From positions 62,001 through 126,000 of the forward strand of contig DAMBQR010000001.1 of NCBI GenBank assembly GCA_032055545.1: a stretch of DNA of 64,000 nucleotides, in the 5' to 3' direction. This stretch comes from Pseudescherichia sp032055545 (GTDB lineage Bacteria > Pseudomonadota > Gammaproteobacteria > Enterobacterales > Enterobacteriaceae). Below are positions 15,489-23,963 of the stretch, piece by piece. Within the stretch, counting starts at the first letter, position 1; each line of letters begins with the position of its first letter. Under the pieces are notes generated by a model. The model was not told the origin of the DNA and did not search any database. It saw only the letters and a program-made list of their open reading frames with translations. The position numbers were made by a program, and so were the translations under genes.

Positions 15489-17735
15489 GTGCCGTGGTTA
15501 CTGCTGCTGCTTAGCCTGTTCATCATGCCGCTCCACGCGGCTGCCATTCCGGGCGTCACCTCCACGTCCGCTGCCCCTGCCTCCAGCGAGACCGCACCTG
15601 CCGCCGAGCCGGATCTCGAGCAAAAGAAAGCGGCCTATGCCGCCCTGGCGGACGTGCTGGAGAATACCAGCTCCCGTGAGGAGCTAATTGGTCAGCTGCG
15701 CAAGGTCGCCGCAACGCCGCCGCCGGAGCCGGTGCCGACCATCACGCCACCGGAAGAGGTCGCTGAAGAGAAGACGGTGCTGGAGAACGTGCAGGAGATC
15801 AGCCGGCACTACGGCGAGGAGCTGTCGTCGCGCTTTGCCCAGCTCTACCGCAATATTACCGGCTCGCCGCACAAGACCTTTAACCCACAGACCTTTATTA
15901 ACGCCGCTGGTCACTTCCTGCTGCTCGCCGGGCTGGTGTTTGTCTTCTACTGGCTGGTGCGCCTCTGCGCCGTCCCGCTCTATCGCAAGATGGGCAAATG
16001 GGGACGGCGTAAGAATCATGACCGGGCCAACTGGTTACAGCTGCCTGCAATGATCGTCGGGGCGTTTATTATCGACCTGATATTGCTGTCGCTTACCCTC
16101 TTTGTCGGCCAGCTGCTGAGCGACAATCTGAACGGCGGCAACCGTACCATTGCCTTTCAGCAGAGCCTGTTCCTCAACGCCTTTGCGCTCATTGAGTTCT
16201 TCAAGGCGATCCTGCGGCTCATCTTCTGCCCGCGCTTCCCGGATCTGCGTCCTTTCTCGATTAAAAACGAGGCGGCGAAATACTGGCACCTGCGCCTGAG
16301 CGCCCTCAGCAGTCTGATTGGCTATGGCCTGCTGGTGGCTGTGCCGATCATCTCAAACCAGGTCAACGTCCAGTTTGGCGCGCTGGCGAACGTGCTAATC
16401 ATGCTGTGCATTACCAGCTGGGCGCTCTATCTTATTTTTCACAACAAGACCACGGTGCAGGAGAACCTTACCCACCTCGCCGACCGCTCGCTGGCCTTCT
16501 TTAGCCTGTTTATTCGCGCCTTTGCGCTGATCTGGCACTGGCTGGCCTGCGCCTATTTCGTGGTGCTGTTCTTCTTTTCGCTCTTCGATCCAGGCAACAG
16601 CCTGAAATTTATGATGGGCGCGACGGTGCGCAGCCTGGCGATTATCGGTGTTGCGGCTTTTGTTTCCGGCATGCTGTCGCGCTGGATAGCCAAGCGGATC
16701 ACCCTCTCAGCCCAGGTGCAGCGTAACTACCCTGAGCTGCAGAAGCGGGTAAACGGCTGGCTGTCAACGGCGCTGAAGGTGGCGCGCTTCCTCACCGTTA
16801 TCGTTGCTATCATGCTGCTGCTCAGCGCGTGGGGACTGTTCGATTTCTGGAGCTGGCTGCACTATGGCGCGGGTGAGAAGGCGGTTGATATTCTGATCCG
16901 TATCGCGTTGATTCTGTTCTTCTCGGCGGTGGGCTGGACCGTGCTGGCCAGCCTGATCGAAAACCGTCTCTCCTCCGATATCCACGGACGTCCGCTGCCC
17001 AGCGCCCGTACCCGCACCCTGCTCACCCTGTTCCGTAACGCGCTGGCGGTGATTATCAGCACCATTACGGTGATGATTGTGCTCTCAGAGATTGGGGTTA
17101 ACATCGCCCCGCTGCTGGCGGGTGCCGGGGCGCTGGGTCTGGCCATCTCCTTCGGGTCACAAACCCTGGTGAAGGATATTATCACCGGGATCTTTATCCA
17201 GTTTGAGAACGGGATGAACACTGGGGATCTGGTTACCATTGGGCCGCTCACCGGCACGGTAGAGCGGATGTCGATCCGTTCTGTGGGGGTGCGTCAGGAT
17301 ACCGGGGCGTACCACATTATCCCGTGGTCGTCGATCACCACCTTCGCTAACTTTGTGCGCGGAATTGGTTCGATCGTGGCGAACTACGATGTGGATCGCC
17401 ATGAAGATGCTGACAAAGCGAATAACGCGCTGAAGGCAGCGGTGGGCGAACTGATGGCGCAGGAAGATATTCGCAAGCTGATCATTGGCGAGCCGACCTT
17501 TGTCGGTATCGTTGGGCTGACCAACACCGCCTTCACGCTGCGCGTAACCTTTACCACCCAGCCGCTGAAGCAGTGGACGGTGCGCTTTGCCCTCGACAGC
17601 ATGGTGAAAAAGCACTTTGATCTCGCCGACGTACGTGCGCCGGTACAAACCTACCAGGTGCTGGCTAACCCAGCGGCAGCGCAGCCGGGGGCCGGGCAGA
17701 GCCTGCTCCAGCCCCCTGCGGAACCTACGCTTTAA
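15489..17735 (+). CDS. ybiO: YbiO, MscS-family mechanosensitive channel
   Basis: The product is 748 residues from the GTG at 15489, which follows AGGAGAGAGACC and starts the signal peptide (V-PWLLLLLSLFIMPLHAAAI); the ORF extends nine codons upstream without support. There is a periplasmic segment rich in Glu and Pro, then a series of membrane helices. The MscS core follows, with pore helix GAGALGLAISFGSQTLVKDIITG and beta domain IQFENGMNTGDLVTIGPLTGTVERMSIRSVGVRQ. E. coli YbiO is a moderate-conductance channel active in osmotic downshock. Its 3' end overlaps the convergent rlmF gene by 11 bases. Confidence 0.94.
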   Translation: MPWLLLLLSLFIMPLHAAAIPGVTSTSAAPASSETAPAAEPDLEQKKAAYAALADVLENTSSREELIGQLRKVAATPPPEPVPTITPPEEVAEEKTVLENVQEISRHYGEELSSRFAQLYRNITGSPHKTFNPQTFINAAGHFLLLAGLVFVFYWLVRLCAVPLYRKMGKWGRRKNHDRANWLQLPAMIVGAFIIDLILLSLTLFVGQLLSDNLNGGNRTIAFQQSLFLNAFALIEFFKAILRLIFCPRFPDLRPFSIKNEAAKYWHLRLSALSSLIGYGLLVAVPIISNQVNVQFGALANVLIMLCITSWALYLIFHNKTTVQENLTHLADRSLAFFSLFIRAFALIWHWLACAYFVVLFFFSLFDPGNSLKFMMGATVRSLAIIGVAAFVSGMLSRWIAKRITLSAQVQRNYPELQKRVNGWLSTALKVARFLTVIVAIMLLLSAWGLFDFWSWLHYGAGEKAVDILIRIALILFFSAVGWTVLASLIENRLSSDIHGRPLPSARTRTLLTLFRNALAVIISTITVMIVLSEIGVNIAPLLAGAGALGLAISFGSQTLVKDIITGIFIQFENGMNTGDLVTIGPLTGTVERMSIRSVGVRQDTGAYHIIPWSSITTFANFVRGIGSIVANYDVDRHEDADKANNALKAAVGELMAQEDIRKLIIGEPTFVGIVGLTNTAFTLRVTFTTQPLKQWTVRFALDSMVKKHFDLADVRAPVQTYQVLANPAAAQPGAGQSLLQPPAEPTL

Positions 17736-18660
17736 ACCGCATCTGCGCCCAGCGGCGACGCTGGGCCTCGTCCAGGAAGGTCCAGGCAATGAAGCGGCTC
17801 TGCTTCTGCCCCTGGGCCATCTCTTTTTTCACCACCTTCACCGCGCCGGCGGCGGTCAGGGCGCGGTAAAGCGGCGGCAGATTTTCACCGCGTGATACCA
17901 GCGAGGTGAACCACAATACCTGACGGCCAAAGGCCTGGCTCTCGGCGATCATCTTGCTGATAAAGGCCACTTCCCCACCCTCGCACCACAGCTCCTGCTG
18001 CTGGCCGCCAAAGTTAAGGCCGCTCGCCTCGCTCTGACCCAGGTTGCGCCGCTTGCGGTCGTTACCCGCCTGGGCTGCTGCTGCGGAGTCGTGGAACGGC
18101 GGGTTGCACAGCGTGGCATCGTACTGTTCGTTCTTGTGGATCATGCCGTTGAGAATGGCGGCCGGATCTTTCTGCCGACGCAGGCGGATGGCCCGGGTCA
18201 GGCCAGGGTTGCCGGTAACGATCGCCTGGGCGCTGGCAAAGGCCGCGTCGTTGACCTCGGTACCGGTAAAGCGCCAGCTGTACTCATGGTGACCAATCAG
18301 CGGATAGATGCAGTTGGCCCCGGTGCCGATATCCAGCACGCTCGCCTGGCGCGGGATCTCACCGCCCACGGTTTCGGCCAGCAGATCCGCCAGGTGGTGG
18401 ATATAGTCAGCGCGACCCGGCACCGGCGGGCAGAGAAAGCCTTGCGGAATATCCCAGTGCGCCACGCCGTAAAAGTGCGCCAGCAGCGCTTTGTTCAGCG
18501 CCTTCACGGCATCGGGATCGGCGAAGTTGACCGTCGGCTCCCCCGTCGGGGTAGCAATGATAAAACCGCGTAGTTGCGGCTCTACGGCGCAGAGTGCGTC
18601 GAGATCGTAGCGGCTGCGGTGACGGTTACGCGGGTGTAATCCCGGCTTCTGGGCATTCAT
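17725..18660 (-). CDS. rlmF: RlmF, 23S rRNA A1618 N6-methyltransferase
   Basis: The product is 311 residues from the ATG at 18660 (MNAQKPGLHPRNRHRSRYDL), which follows AGGAGAATGCC; a longer frame from 18729 is not supported. It has a SAM-binding Rossmann fold with motif I VLDIGTGANCIYPLIG and the N6-adenine methyltransferase motif NPPFHDSAAAA. GGQQQELWCEGGEVAFISKMI is also a family hallmark. It methylates A1618 of 23S rRNA in E. coli. The gene is convergent with ybiO, as in E. coli. Confidence 0.95.
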   Translation of the reverse strand: MNAQKPGLHPRNRHRSRYDLDALCAVEPQLRGFIIATPTGEPTVNFADPDAVKALNKALLAHFYGVAHWDIPQGFLCPPVPGRADYIHHLADLLAETVGGEIPRQASVLDIGTGANCIYPLIGHHEYSWRFTGTEVNDAAFASAQAIVTGNPGLTRAIRLRRQKDPAAILNGMIHKNEQYDATLCNPPFHDSAAAAQAGNDRKRRNLGQSEASGLNFGGQQQELWCEGGEVAFISKMIAESQAFGRQVLWFTSLVSRGENLPPLYRALTAAGAVKVVKKEMAQGQKQSRFIAWTFLDEAQRRRWAQMRFKA

Positions 18661-18817
18661 GGCATTCTCCTGTAATAAGCGGCGTAAGATACCCCCTGAA
18701 GGCGGCGGGGTAAACAGCGACTCATGCAAAAAACCGCCTCATCTTGACGAAATATTTGCCCGTAAGCCCCTCTTCGCCGGGCCTAAACTTAACTTGCGGT
18801 TCCCTAATAAGAGGATG

Positions 18818-20005
18818 TCACGTTGACTGATCCCCGCCCTGATGGGCGAGGATTCCCACTTCACAGAGCCGGACCTGAGCCGCTTTATGCGAGTCAGGAT
18901 TTACAGGCTCTCCGTGGGCTAACACTGCCAGCCCGGCAGCTTTGATATTACGGGCCGCGTTAACGTCGCGATCGTGGTCTGCTCCGCATTCCGGGCAGTG
19001 CCATTGACGTACTGCAAGAGGCATTTTTTCCATGGTGAAGCCGCAGCAGCTACAGCGTTTTGAGGACGGGAAAAACGGGTCGATTGCGACCACGCTACGC
19101 CCTGCCCATTCGCCTTTGTACTGTAGCTGGCGCACAAATATGCTCCAGCCTGCGTCTGCTATCGCTTTGGACAATGACGGGTTACACATCATGTTCTTCA
19201 CCTTTAGGGATTCGACGCAAACAATCTGGTTCTCGTTAATCAGTTTGCGGGTGGCCTTGTGCAAGGCATCCAGACGGCAATCGGCAATTTTCGCGTGGAG
19301 CCGGGCCACCTTTAAGCGGGCTTTAGCGCGGTTTTTTGAGCCTCTGGTCTTCTTGCTTAACCGGCGCTGGAGCAGCGCCAGGCGTGCCGCGTATTTAGCG
19401 GTATGGCGGGGATTGCCGGATTTGAACCCGATATCGGTGACGAACAAATCTTTTAAACCAACATCAATGCCGACTGTTTTTGCGGTAATCGGCAGTGATA
19501 AAGGTTCAAATTCGCAGAGACAGGACACGAAATATCGTCCAGCAGTGTCTTTAGTGATGGTGACAGTAGACGGAACGGACGGCAATGGGCGACTCCATCG
19601 CACGTCCAGTGGCGCTTTACTTTTTGCCATGTACAGCCTGCCGTCACGGTATTTAAAGGCGCTGGCGGTTAATTCTGCGGCCTGTTTATAGCGCTTGCTT
19701 TTGAATTTGGGGTATCTGGCGCGCCCGGCGAAGAAGTTTGAAAAGGCGGTTTGTTGGTGGCGTAGCGATTGCTGGAGCGGTACGCAGGAAACATCATTCA
19801 GCCAGGCAAATTCCGGCTCTTTTTTCAGGGCCGTTAGCCGTGCACTGGCCTGAACGTAACCCATTTTCTGGTGATCCCTATACCATGCATCGGTGCGCCA
19901 GCGCAGGATTGAGTTGTAGACGAAACGTACACACCCGAACGTCTGAGCCAGTAACTCAGCTTGATCGGATGTTGGATAGAATCGGTATTTGTATGCGCGT
20001 TTCAT
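18818..20005 (-). CDS. tnpB: TnpB, IS200/IS605-family RNA-guided nuclease
   Basis: The product is 395 residues from the ATG at 20005 (MKRAYKYRFYPTSDQAELLA, the usual TnpB opening); an upstream ATG at 20026 is less typical. The RuvC triad is complete: Asp181 in VGIDVGLKDLF, Glu265 in IVCVESLKVKNM, and the Asp in DRDVNAARN at about 345-353. The zinc finger between the last two uses Cys318, Cys321, Cys337 and Cys340 (CSCCG...CPEC). Known TnpB proteins cut DNA guided by an omega RNA made from the element's right end. No tnpA lies nearby. The stop codon sits at, or just beyond, the apparent end of the element. Confidence 0.92.
   Translation of the reverse strand: MKRAYKYRFYPTSDQAELLAQTFGCVRFVYNSILRWRTDAWYRDHQKMGYVQASARLTALKKEPEFAWLNDVSCVPLQQSLRHQQTAFSNFFAGRARYPKFKSKRYKQAAELTASAFKYRDGRLYMAKSKAPLDVRWSRPLPSVPSTVTITKDTAGRYFVSCLCEFEPLSLPITAKTVGIDVGLKDLFVTDIGFKSGNPRHTAKYAARLALLQRRLSKKTRGSKNRAKARLKVARLHAKIADCRLDALHKATRKLINENQIVCVESLKVKNMMCNPSLSKAIADAGWSIFVRQLQYKGEWAGRSVVAIDPFFPSSKRCSCCGFTMEKMPLAVRQWHCPECGADHDRDVNAARNIKAAGLAVLAHGEPVNPDSHKAAQVRLCEVGILAHQGGDQST
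18821..18960 (-). ncRNA. Predicted omega RNA of the TnpB element
   Basis: In IS200/IS605 elements the guide RNA covers the 3' end of tnpB and the right end, and its guide is the flanking DNA just past the right end. By analogy it would end here with the right-end hairpin at about 18829-18851, and its guide would be the reverse strand from about 18821 down to 18803. The 5' limit is a guess. This is inference from the family; no promoter or processing site was identified. Confidence 0.35.
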
Positions 20006-20060
20006 GGCGTCATAAAATACACGCAATAGTGTGAGAGGTATTGACAGTGGTCAAGCAAAA
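18821..20060 (-). mobile_element. IS200/IS605-type element carrying only tnpB (IS1341-like)
   Basis: The right end, read on the reverse strand, has the hairpin CCTCGCCC-ATCA-GGGCGGGG followed by ATCAGTCAA (18821-18851), the typical subterminal structure of this family. The left end is less clear; between tnpB and about 20060 there is an ACAC...GTGT hairpin and a TTGAC..GTCAA palindrome. There are no terminal inverted repeats or target duplications, as expected. TnpA transposase is absent, so it could move only if TnpA is supplied elsewhere. Boundaries are estimates. The element separates rlmF from mcbA. Confidence 0.6.
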
Positions 20061-20130
20061 AGAAGTCAGGTTGTTTAGTCCCCTCCTTTACTCCCCACCC
20101 GACCGGGCGAGGTCTCCAGAGGGCCATTTG

Positions 20131-20394
20131 ATGAAAAAATATCTGGCAATGGCTGCCGCGCTGGCGCTTTCCGCCATGACAGTCAGCACGTTTGCCGCAC
20201 CACAGCAACTGATGAGAGGCGATACCGGGACGCTACGCCCGGCGGGCACGGTCTCCGCACAGGGCGCGCTGAGCCTGGACGATCTCCAGGACCAGCTCGC
20301 TGAAAAAGCGCGTGAGCAGGGTGCAAAAGGGTTTGTAATTAACTCCGCTGGCGGTGAAAACCAGATGTACGGCACGGCAACCATCTACAAATAA
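20131..20394 (+). CDS. mcbA: McbA-like DUF1471 (YhcN family) periplasmic protein
   Basis: The product is 87 residues from the ATG at 20131, after AGAGGG; 30 upstream codons in frame are not conserved. The signal peptide MKKYLAMAAALALSAMTVSTFA is cut before APQQ. The mature part holds LRPAGTVSAQGALSLDDLQDQL and AREQGAKGFVINSAGGENQMYGTATIYK, matching E. coli McbA. In E. coli mcbA is repressed by McbR and limits mucoidy and colanic acid overproduction. A tnpB element lies immediately upstream and may have displaced its original promoter. Confidence 0.85.
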   Translation: MKKYLAMAAALALSAMTVSTFAAPQQLMRGDTGTLRPAGTVSAQGALSLDDLQDQLAEKAREQGAKGFVINSAGGENQMYGTATIYK

Positions 20395-20400
20395 GCTTTT

Positions 20401-20450
20401 CCCCACCGCCCCGTAAAAGCCTGACGAGTCTTTTGTGGGGCATTTTTTTA
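20401..20450 (+). terminator. Terminator of mcbA
   Basis: CCCCAC (20401) pairs with GTGGGG (20435-20440), with an inner AAAAG/CTTTT stem, followed by CATTTTTTTA. Confidence 0.8.
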
Positions 20451-20505
20451 CCCCGCGGATATCTTTTACTACCCTTAACGTTCACCTTAAGCTGAGGAGT
20501 AGAAG

Positions 20506-21024
20506 ATGAAATTCAAGGGCATAGAGCATATTGGCATTACCGTTAGCGATCTGAAAGCCGCCGAAACCTTCTTCGTTAACGCGTTGGGTGCCAGCGTGCT
20601 CTACCGTATCGTTCCCCCTGATGAGCCTGCGAAAGCCGTTGACGGCCAGAGCATGCATCCGCTTAACGGCTTTCCCGTCGATATGCACGTGGTCGGCCTG
20701 GCGATGCTGCGGCTGGGCAACGGTGCCAACGTCGAGCTATTCCAGCTGGATCCGGGCGTGAATAACCAGCAAACCAACATTTGCCAGCCGGGAATTAACC
20801 ACTTCTCAATTTATGTGGATGATATTAAAGAGGCGGGAGAAACGCTGCGCGCCCACGGGGCGGAGATGCTTGAGGGGCCGAGCAATAGCTTCGCCCAGGA
20901 GGAGGGAGCCGGCAACCAGACCTGGTTCTGCCGCACCCCCTTTGGTGTGCTGATCGAGCTGATTACCCTCCCCTCACCGCTGCACTACGATGAAGGTGCC
21001 ACCGCCGAGCGCTGGTTACCTTAG
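20506..21024 (+). CDS. VOC-family (glyoxalase/dioxygenase-like) protein
   Basis: The product is 172 residues, started by an ATG after GAGGAGTAGAAG. It is a single glyoxalase/bleomycin-resistance fold with two beta-alpha-beta3 modules: FKGIEHIGITVSDLKAAETFFVNALGASVLYRI and INHFSIYVDDIKEAGETLRAHGAEMLEGP. Candidate metal ligands are His in IEHIGI, Glu in VELFQLD, His in NHFSIYV and Glu in GVLIELIT. The gene is convergent with the hydrolase gene at 21021 (4 bases shared) and faces the ATC/Liv island. Its substrate is unknown; a role in the same pathway, for example on a thiol adduct, is only a guess. Confidence 0.8.
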   Translation: MKFKGIEHIGITVSDLKAAETFFVNALGASVLYRIVPPDEPAKAVDGQSMHPLNGFPVDMHVVGLAMLRLGNGANVELFQLDPGVNNQQTNICQPGINHFSIYVDDIKEAGETLRAHGAEMLEGPSNSFAQEEGAGNQTWFCRTPFGVLIELITLPSPLHYDEGATAERWLP

Positions 21025-22262
21025 GACTCGTTTTCGTTAGCTGCCGCCAGCAGGGTGTTGAGCAGCACGTTTGCTCCACGCTCTGCCCACTGCGAGGTGA
21101 TGTTTTCCGCCTCGTTGTGGCTAATGCCCTTTTCGCAGGGGATAAAGATCATTGCGGTAGGGGCGACGCGATTAACGTAGCAGGCATCATGACCCGCTCC
21201 GGAGACCATCCGGCGCTGGGAATAGCCCAGCTCACGGGTAGCCTGCTCAATGCGCGTAATGCAGCCCTGATCGAAGTTCACCGGCGCGTAATCAAAGATA
21301 CGCTCCCAGGCGACGTCAATGCTACGGGCCGACAGCCCGCTCAGCGCCTCCACCAACGCCGACTCCATCGCCACCAGCGCGGTGGTTTCCGGGTGGCGGA
21401 ACTCGACGGTGCAGAAGACCGCTGACGGCACCACATTGCGCGAGTTCGGCGTCGCCTGCACGCTGCCTACGGTTGCCCGCCCGTCCGGCGCAAAGCGGCG
21501 GCCAATGGCTTCAACCACCAGGGTCAACTCGGCAAAGGCACACAGGGCGTCGCGACGCAGATCCATTGGCGTGGTGCCCGCGTGAGCGGCAAAGCCGGTC
21601 AGGTTGATCTCATACCAGCGCTGGCCCATGGCGGCGTGGACGACGCCAATATCCGTCTCCTCCGCCTCAAGCAGCGGACCCTGCTCGATATGCAGCTCAT
21701 AGCAGGCGTGCAGCGGGATAGCTGCCGCCGGACGCTCGCCCTGATAGCCGATAGCCGCCAGTGCCTGGCCAACGCTGATACCGTCGCGATCTTCCCGCGC
21801 CAGGGCATAGGCTTCGCTGAATACGCCGGTCCAGACGCCGGAGGCCAGCATCGCCGGGGCAAATCGCGCCCCCTCTTCGTTGGTCCAGTTCACCAGGATG
21901 AGGTCGCGCTCGGTGGTGATGCCGCGATCGTTAAGGGTGCGCAGCGCCTCCAGCCCGGCGAGCACGCCATAGATACCGTCATAGTTGCCGCCCAGCGGCT
22001 GGGAGTCACCGTGCGAGCCGGTGAGCACCGGAGTCAGATCGGGATTGCTGCCCGCCCGGCGAATAAACATATTCCCCAGCCGGTCAACGTCACAGCTAAA
22101 GCCCGCCTCACGCGCCCAGGCGGTGAGGAGGTCACGCCCGCGCCGATCCTCATCGCTCAGCGCCAGCCGGGTCACCCCACCCCCCGCCGTTGCGCCAAGG
22201 GTGGCAAACTCGTTAAGGGTCTGCCACAGGCGGGCACTATCTACCTGGAGAGGAGACGCCAT
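21021..22262 (-). CDS. M20 Zn-dependent hydrolase, probable N-carbamoyl-L-cysteine (carbamoyl amino acid) amidohydrolase
   Basis: The product is 413 residues; the ATG at 22262 overlaps the ATC hydrolase stop (TGATG) and follows AAGGAGG. It belongs to the HyuC/AllC branch of M20. Metal ligands are visible: TGSHGDSQPLGGNYDG (His, Asp), WTNEEGARFAPAML (Glu pair), ELHIEQGPLLE (His) and PCEKGISHNEAE (His). The substrate-binding dimer loop GFAAHAGTTPMDLRRDAL is also present. This branch removes carbamoyl groups from N-carbamoyl-L-amino acids or allantoate. Because the gene directly upstream is an ATC hydrolase, N-carbamoyl-L-cysteine is the most likely substrate, as in Pseudomonas AtcC/TsC. Confidence 0.85.
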   Translation of the reverse strand: MASPLQVDSARLWQTLNEFATLGATAGGGVTRLALSDEDRRGRDLLTAWAREAGFSCDVDRLGNMFIRRAGSNPDLTPVLTGSHGDSQPLGGNYDGIYGVLAGLEALRTLNDRGITTERDLILVNWTNEEGARFAPAMLASGVWTGVFSEAYALAREDRDGISVGQALAAIGYQGERPAAAIPLHACYELHIEQGPLLEAEETDIGVVHAAMGQRWYEINLTGFAAHAGTTPMDLRRDALCAFAELTLVVEAIGRRFAPDGRATVGSVQATPNSRNVVPSAVFCTVEFRHPETTALVAMESALVEALSGLSARSIDVAWERIFDYAPVNFDQGCITRIEQATRELGYSQRRMVSGAGHDACYVNRVAPTAMIFIPCEKGISHNEAENITSQWAERGANVLLNTLLAAANENES

Positions 22263-22753
22263 CACGCCTCCTTGTCCTTAACGCGATAGCGGAAATCGCA
22301 GCACGGCGCGCCGGACATAATGGTCTGGGTGCGGGTCAGCTCAACGTCAGGCGCATAGCCAACGATAAACTTATCGTCCCTCGCGCAGGAGAGCAGATGG
22401 CCGATCTCGCCGAGGCCCATCTCATGGTACATCTCGGCGTAACGGCAGCGCGTTACGTCATAGTCGTAGCGCTGGCCGTCATCTTCGATCACCCGCACGT
22501 CGAGGGCGTTATCCTTCTCCCAGAGATATTGCAGATCGACAAAGCTGCGCAGATCCGCTTTTTTCGGTTCGGCGGCGGCAAAGTTCTGCCCGGCCTGAAT
22601 GGCCGCCTGCTCAATGGCTTCACCAATCACCGCCTGGGCGCGGGCTTTACCCACCTCGCGCACCAGGATCTCATAGATAGGTTTAATTATTTCAGCTTCA
22701 ATTTTACGGCGGGCGAGAATGCCCAGCTCTTGTTTTTGCTCACAGCTCATCAT
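22262..22753 (-). CDS. L-2-amino-thiazoline-4-carboxylic acid (ATC) hydrolase family protein
   Basis: The product is 163 residues. ATG at 22753 or the next codon (22750) could start it; GTGAGG fits the second better. It reads LARRKIEAEIIKPIYEILVREVGKARAQAVIGEAIEQAA, then CRYAEMYHEMGLGEIGHLLSCARDDKFIVGYAPDVELTRTQTIMSGAPCCDFRY. The conserved Cys/His/Asp positions and the GAPCCDFRY end match my recollection of the ATC hydrolase family (Pfam ATC_hydrolase). In Pseudomonas the enzyme opens the thiazoline ring to give N-carbamoyl-L-cysteine. It is translationally coupled to the carbamoyl hydrolase and follows the importer binding-protein gene, which suggests one uptake-and-breakdown operon. Confidence 0.8.
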   Translation of the reverse strand: MMSCEQKQELGILARRKIEAEIIKPIYEILVREVGKARAQAVIGEAIEQAAIQAGQNFAAAEPKKADLRSFVDLQYLWEKDNALDVRVIEDDGQRYDYDVTRCRYAEMYHEMGLGEIGHLLSCARDDKFIVGYAPDVELTRTQTIMSGAPCCDFRYRVKDKEA

Positions 22754-22764
22754 TGCCTCACAAA

Positions 22765-23937
22765 TTACTTCGCGCTACCGCCCAGCACGGTCTGGGGTTC
22801 CCACTTACCGTTCACCACTTTGTAGACGGTAAAGGATGGATCCTTCAGGTTGCCCTGCTCGTCAAAGGCAATATTGCCGGTCACGCCCGCATAGTTGATG
22901 GCGCGCAGCGCAGGCAGATAGTCCCCGGCGTCAACGGAGTCGGCTTTCTGCATCGCAGCGATCAGCACGCGGGTAGCGTCATAGGCAAACGGCGCGTGAA
23001 GTTCGATATGGGTATGGTATTTCGACTGGTAGGCCTGCTCGAACGCCTTACCGCCCTGCATTTTGTCTACCGGCAGACCCGGCTCCAGCGCAACCACGCC
23101 CTCGCCCTCTTTCTGTGCCAGGCTCAGGAAGGTCTGGCTAACAAAGCCGCCCGCGCCCATCAGCGTGGCCTTCATGCCCAGCTGCTTGAGACGACGCGCC
23201 AGCGGTGCTGCCTGGCTGTCCACGCCGCCGAAAAAGACCAGATCGGCATTTTTGCTGCGGATGGCGGTCAGCACGGCGTTGAAATCCACGGTCTTCTCAT
23301 CAACGTACTGGCGATCGACCGGCTTGATGCCCTGCGCTTCCAGCGACTTAATAAACTCGTCGGCCAGCCCCTGACCAAAAGCGGTACGGTCGTCGATCAC
23401 CGCGATACGCTTCGCCTTCAGGGTCTGCACCGCATATTTTGCCGCGTAGTCGCCGCCGTCGTCGTCGTGACCCATTACGCGGAAGCTGGTGTCAAAGCCC
23501 TGCTGGGTGTAGGCGTGACCGGTGGCAACCGGAGCAACCTGGGCGATGCCTGCATCGTGATAGATGCGCGCCGCCGGAATACTGGTCCCGGTGTTCCAGT
23601 GACCCACCACGCCTGCCACTTCGCTGTCTACCAGACGCTGGGCCACGGCCACGGCGGTGCGCGGGTCGGACTGATCGTCCTCGGATTGCAGCTTAAAGGT
23701 CACCGCTTTGCCGCCGATCGTCGGGTGGGTTTTGTTCACGTCATCAATGGCGAGCTGCGCACCGTTCTCCAGATCCTTACCGATACGCGCTGACGGGCCG
23801 GTCAGCGGGCCGGCCAGACCGATAATCACGGTATCATCGGCCTGGGCTGGGTTGACCGCTGCCCCGCCGAGGGCGGCGAGTGCAATCATGGCGCTCAGCG
23901 CCTTGCGTTGCATGCTCATACGTTGATTAATTTTCAT
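22765..23937 (-). CDS. Liv-type ABC transporter substrate-binding protein
   Basis: The product is 390 residues. A signal peptide (KALSAMIALAALGGAAVNPAQA, about residues 12-33) precedes a type-I periplasmic binding fold: DTVIIGLAGPLTGPSARIGKDLENGAQLAIDDVN, then GVVGHWNTGTSIPAARIYHDAGIAQVAPVATG, then KAKRIAVIDDRTAFGQGLADEF. It is LivK/LivJ-like but belongs to an accessory importer, not the livKHMGF locus at livJ. It is encoded 11 bases before the ATC hydrolase gene, which suggests a substrate that is an amino-acid-like thiazoline or carbamoyl compound. This is inference from context. Confidence 0.88.
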   Translation of the reverse strand: MKINQRMSMQRKALSAMIALAALGGAAVNPAQADDTVIIGLAGPLTGPSARIGKDLENGAQLAIDDVNKTHPTIGGKAVTFKLQSEDDQSDPRTAVAVAQRLVDSEVAGVVGHWNTGTSIPAARIYHDAGIAQVAPVATGHAYTQQGFDTSFRVMGHDDDGGDYAAKYAVQTLKAKRIAVIDDRTAFGQGLADEFIKSLEAQGIKPVDRQYVDEKTVDFNAVLTAIRSKNADLVFFGGVDSQAAPLARRLKQLGMKATLMGAGGFVSQTFLSLAQKEGEGVVALEPGLPVDKMQGGKAFEQAYQSKYHTHIELHAPFAYDATRVLIAAMQKADSVDAGDYLPALRAINYAGVTGNIAFDEQGNLKDPSFTVYKVVNGKWEPQTVLGGSAK

Positions 23938-23963
23938 TATTTTTCCCTGATGTTGGTGGTGTT

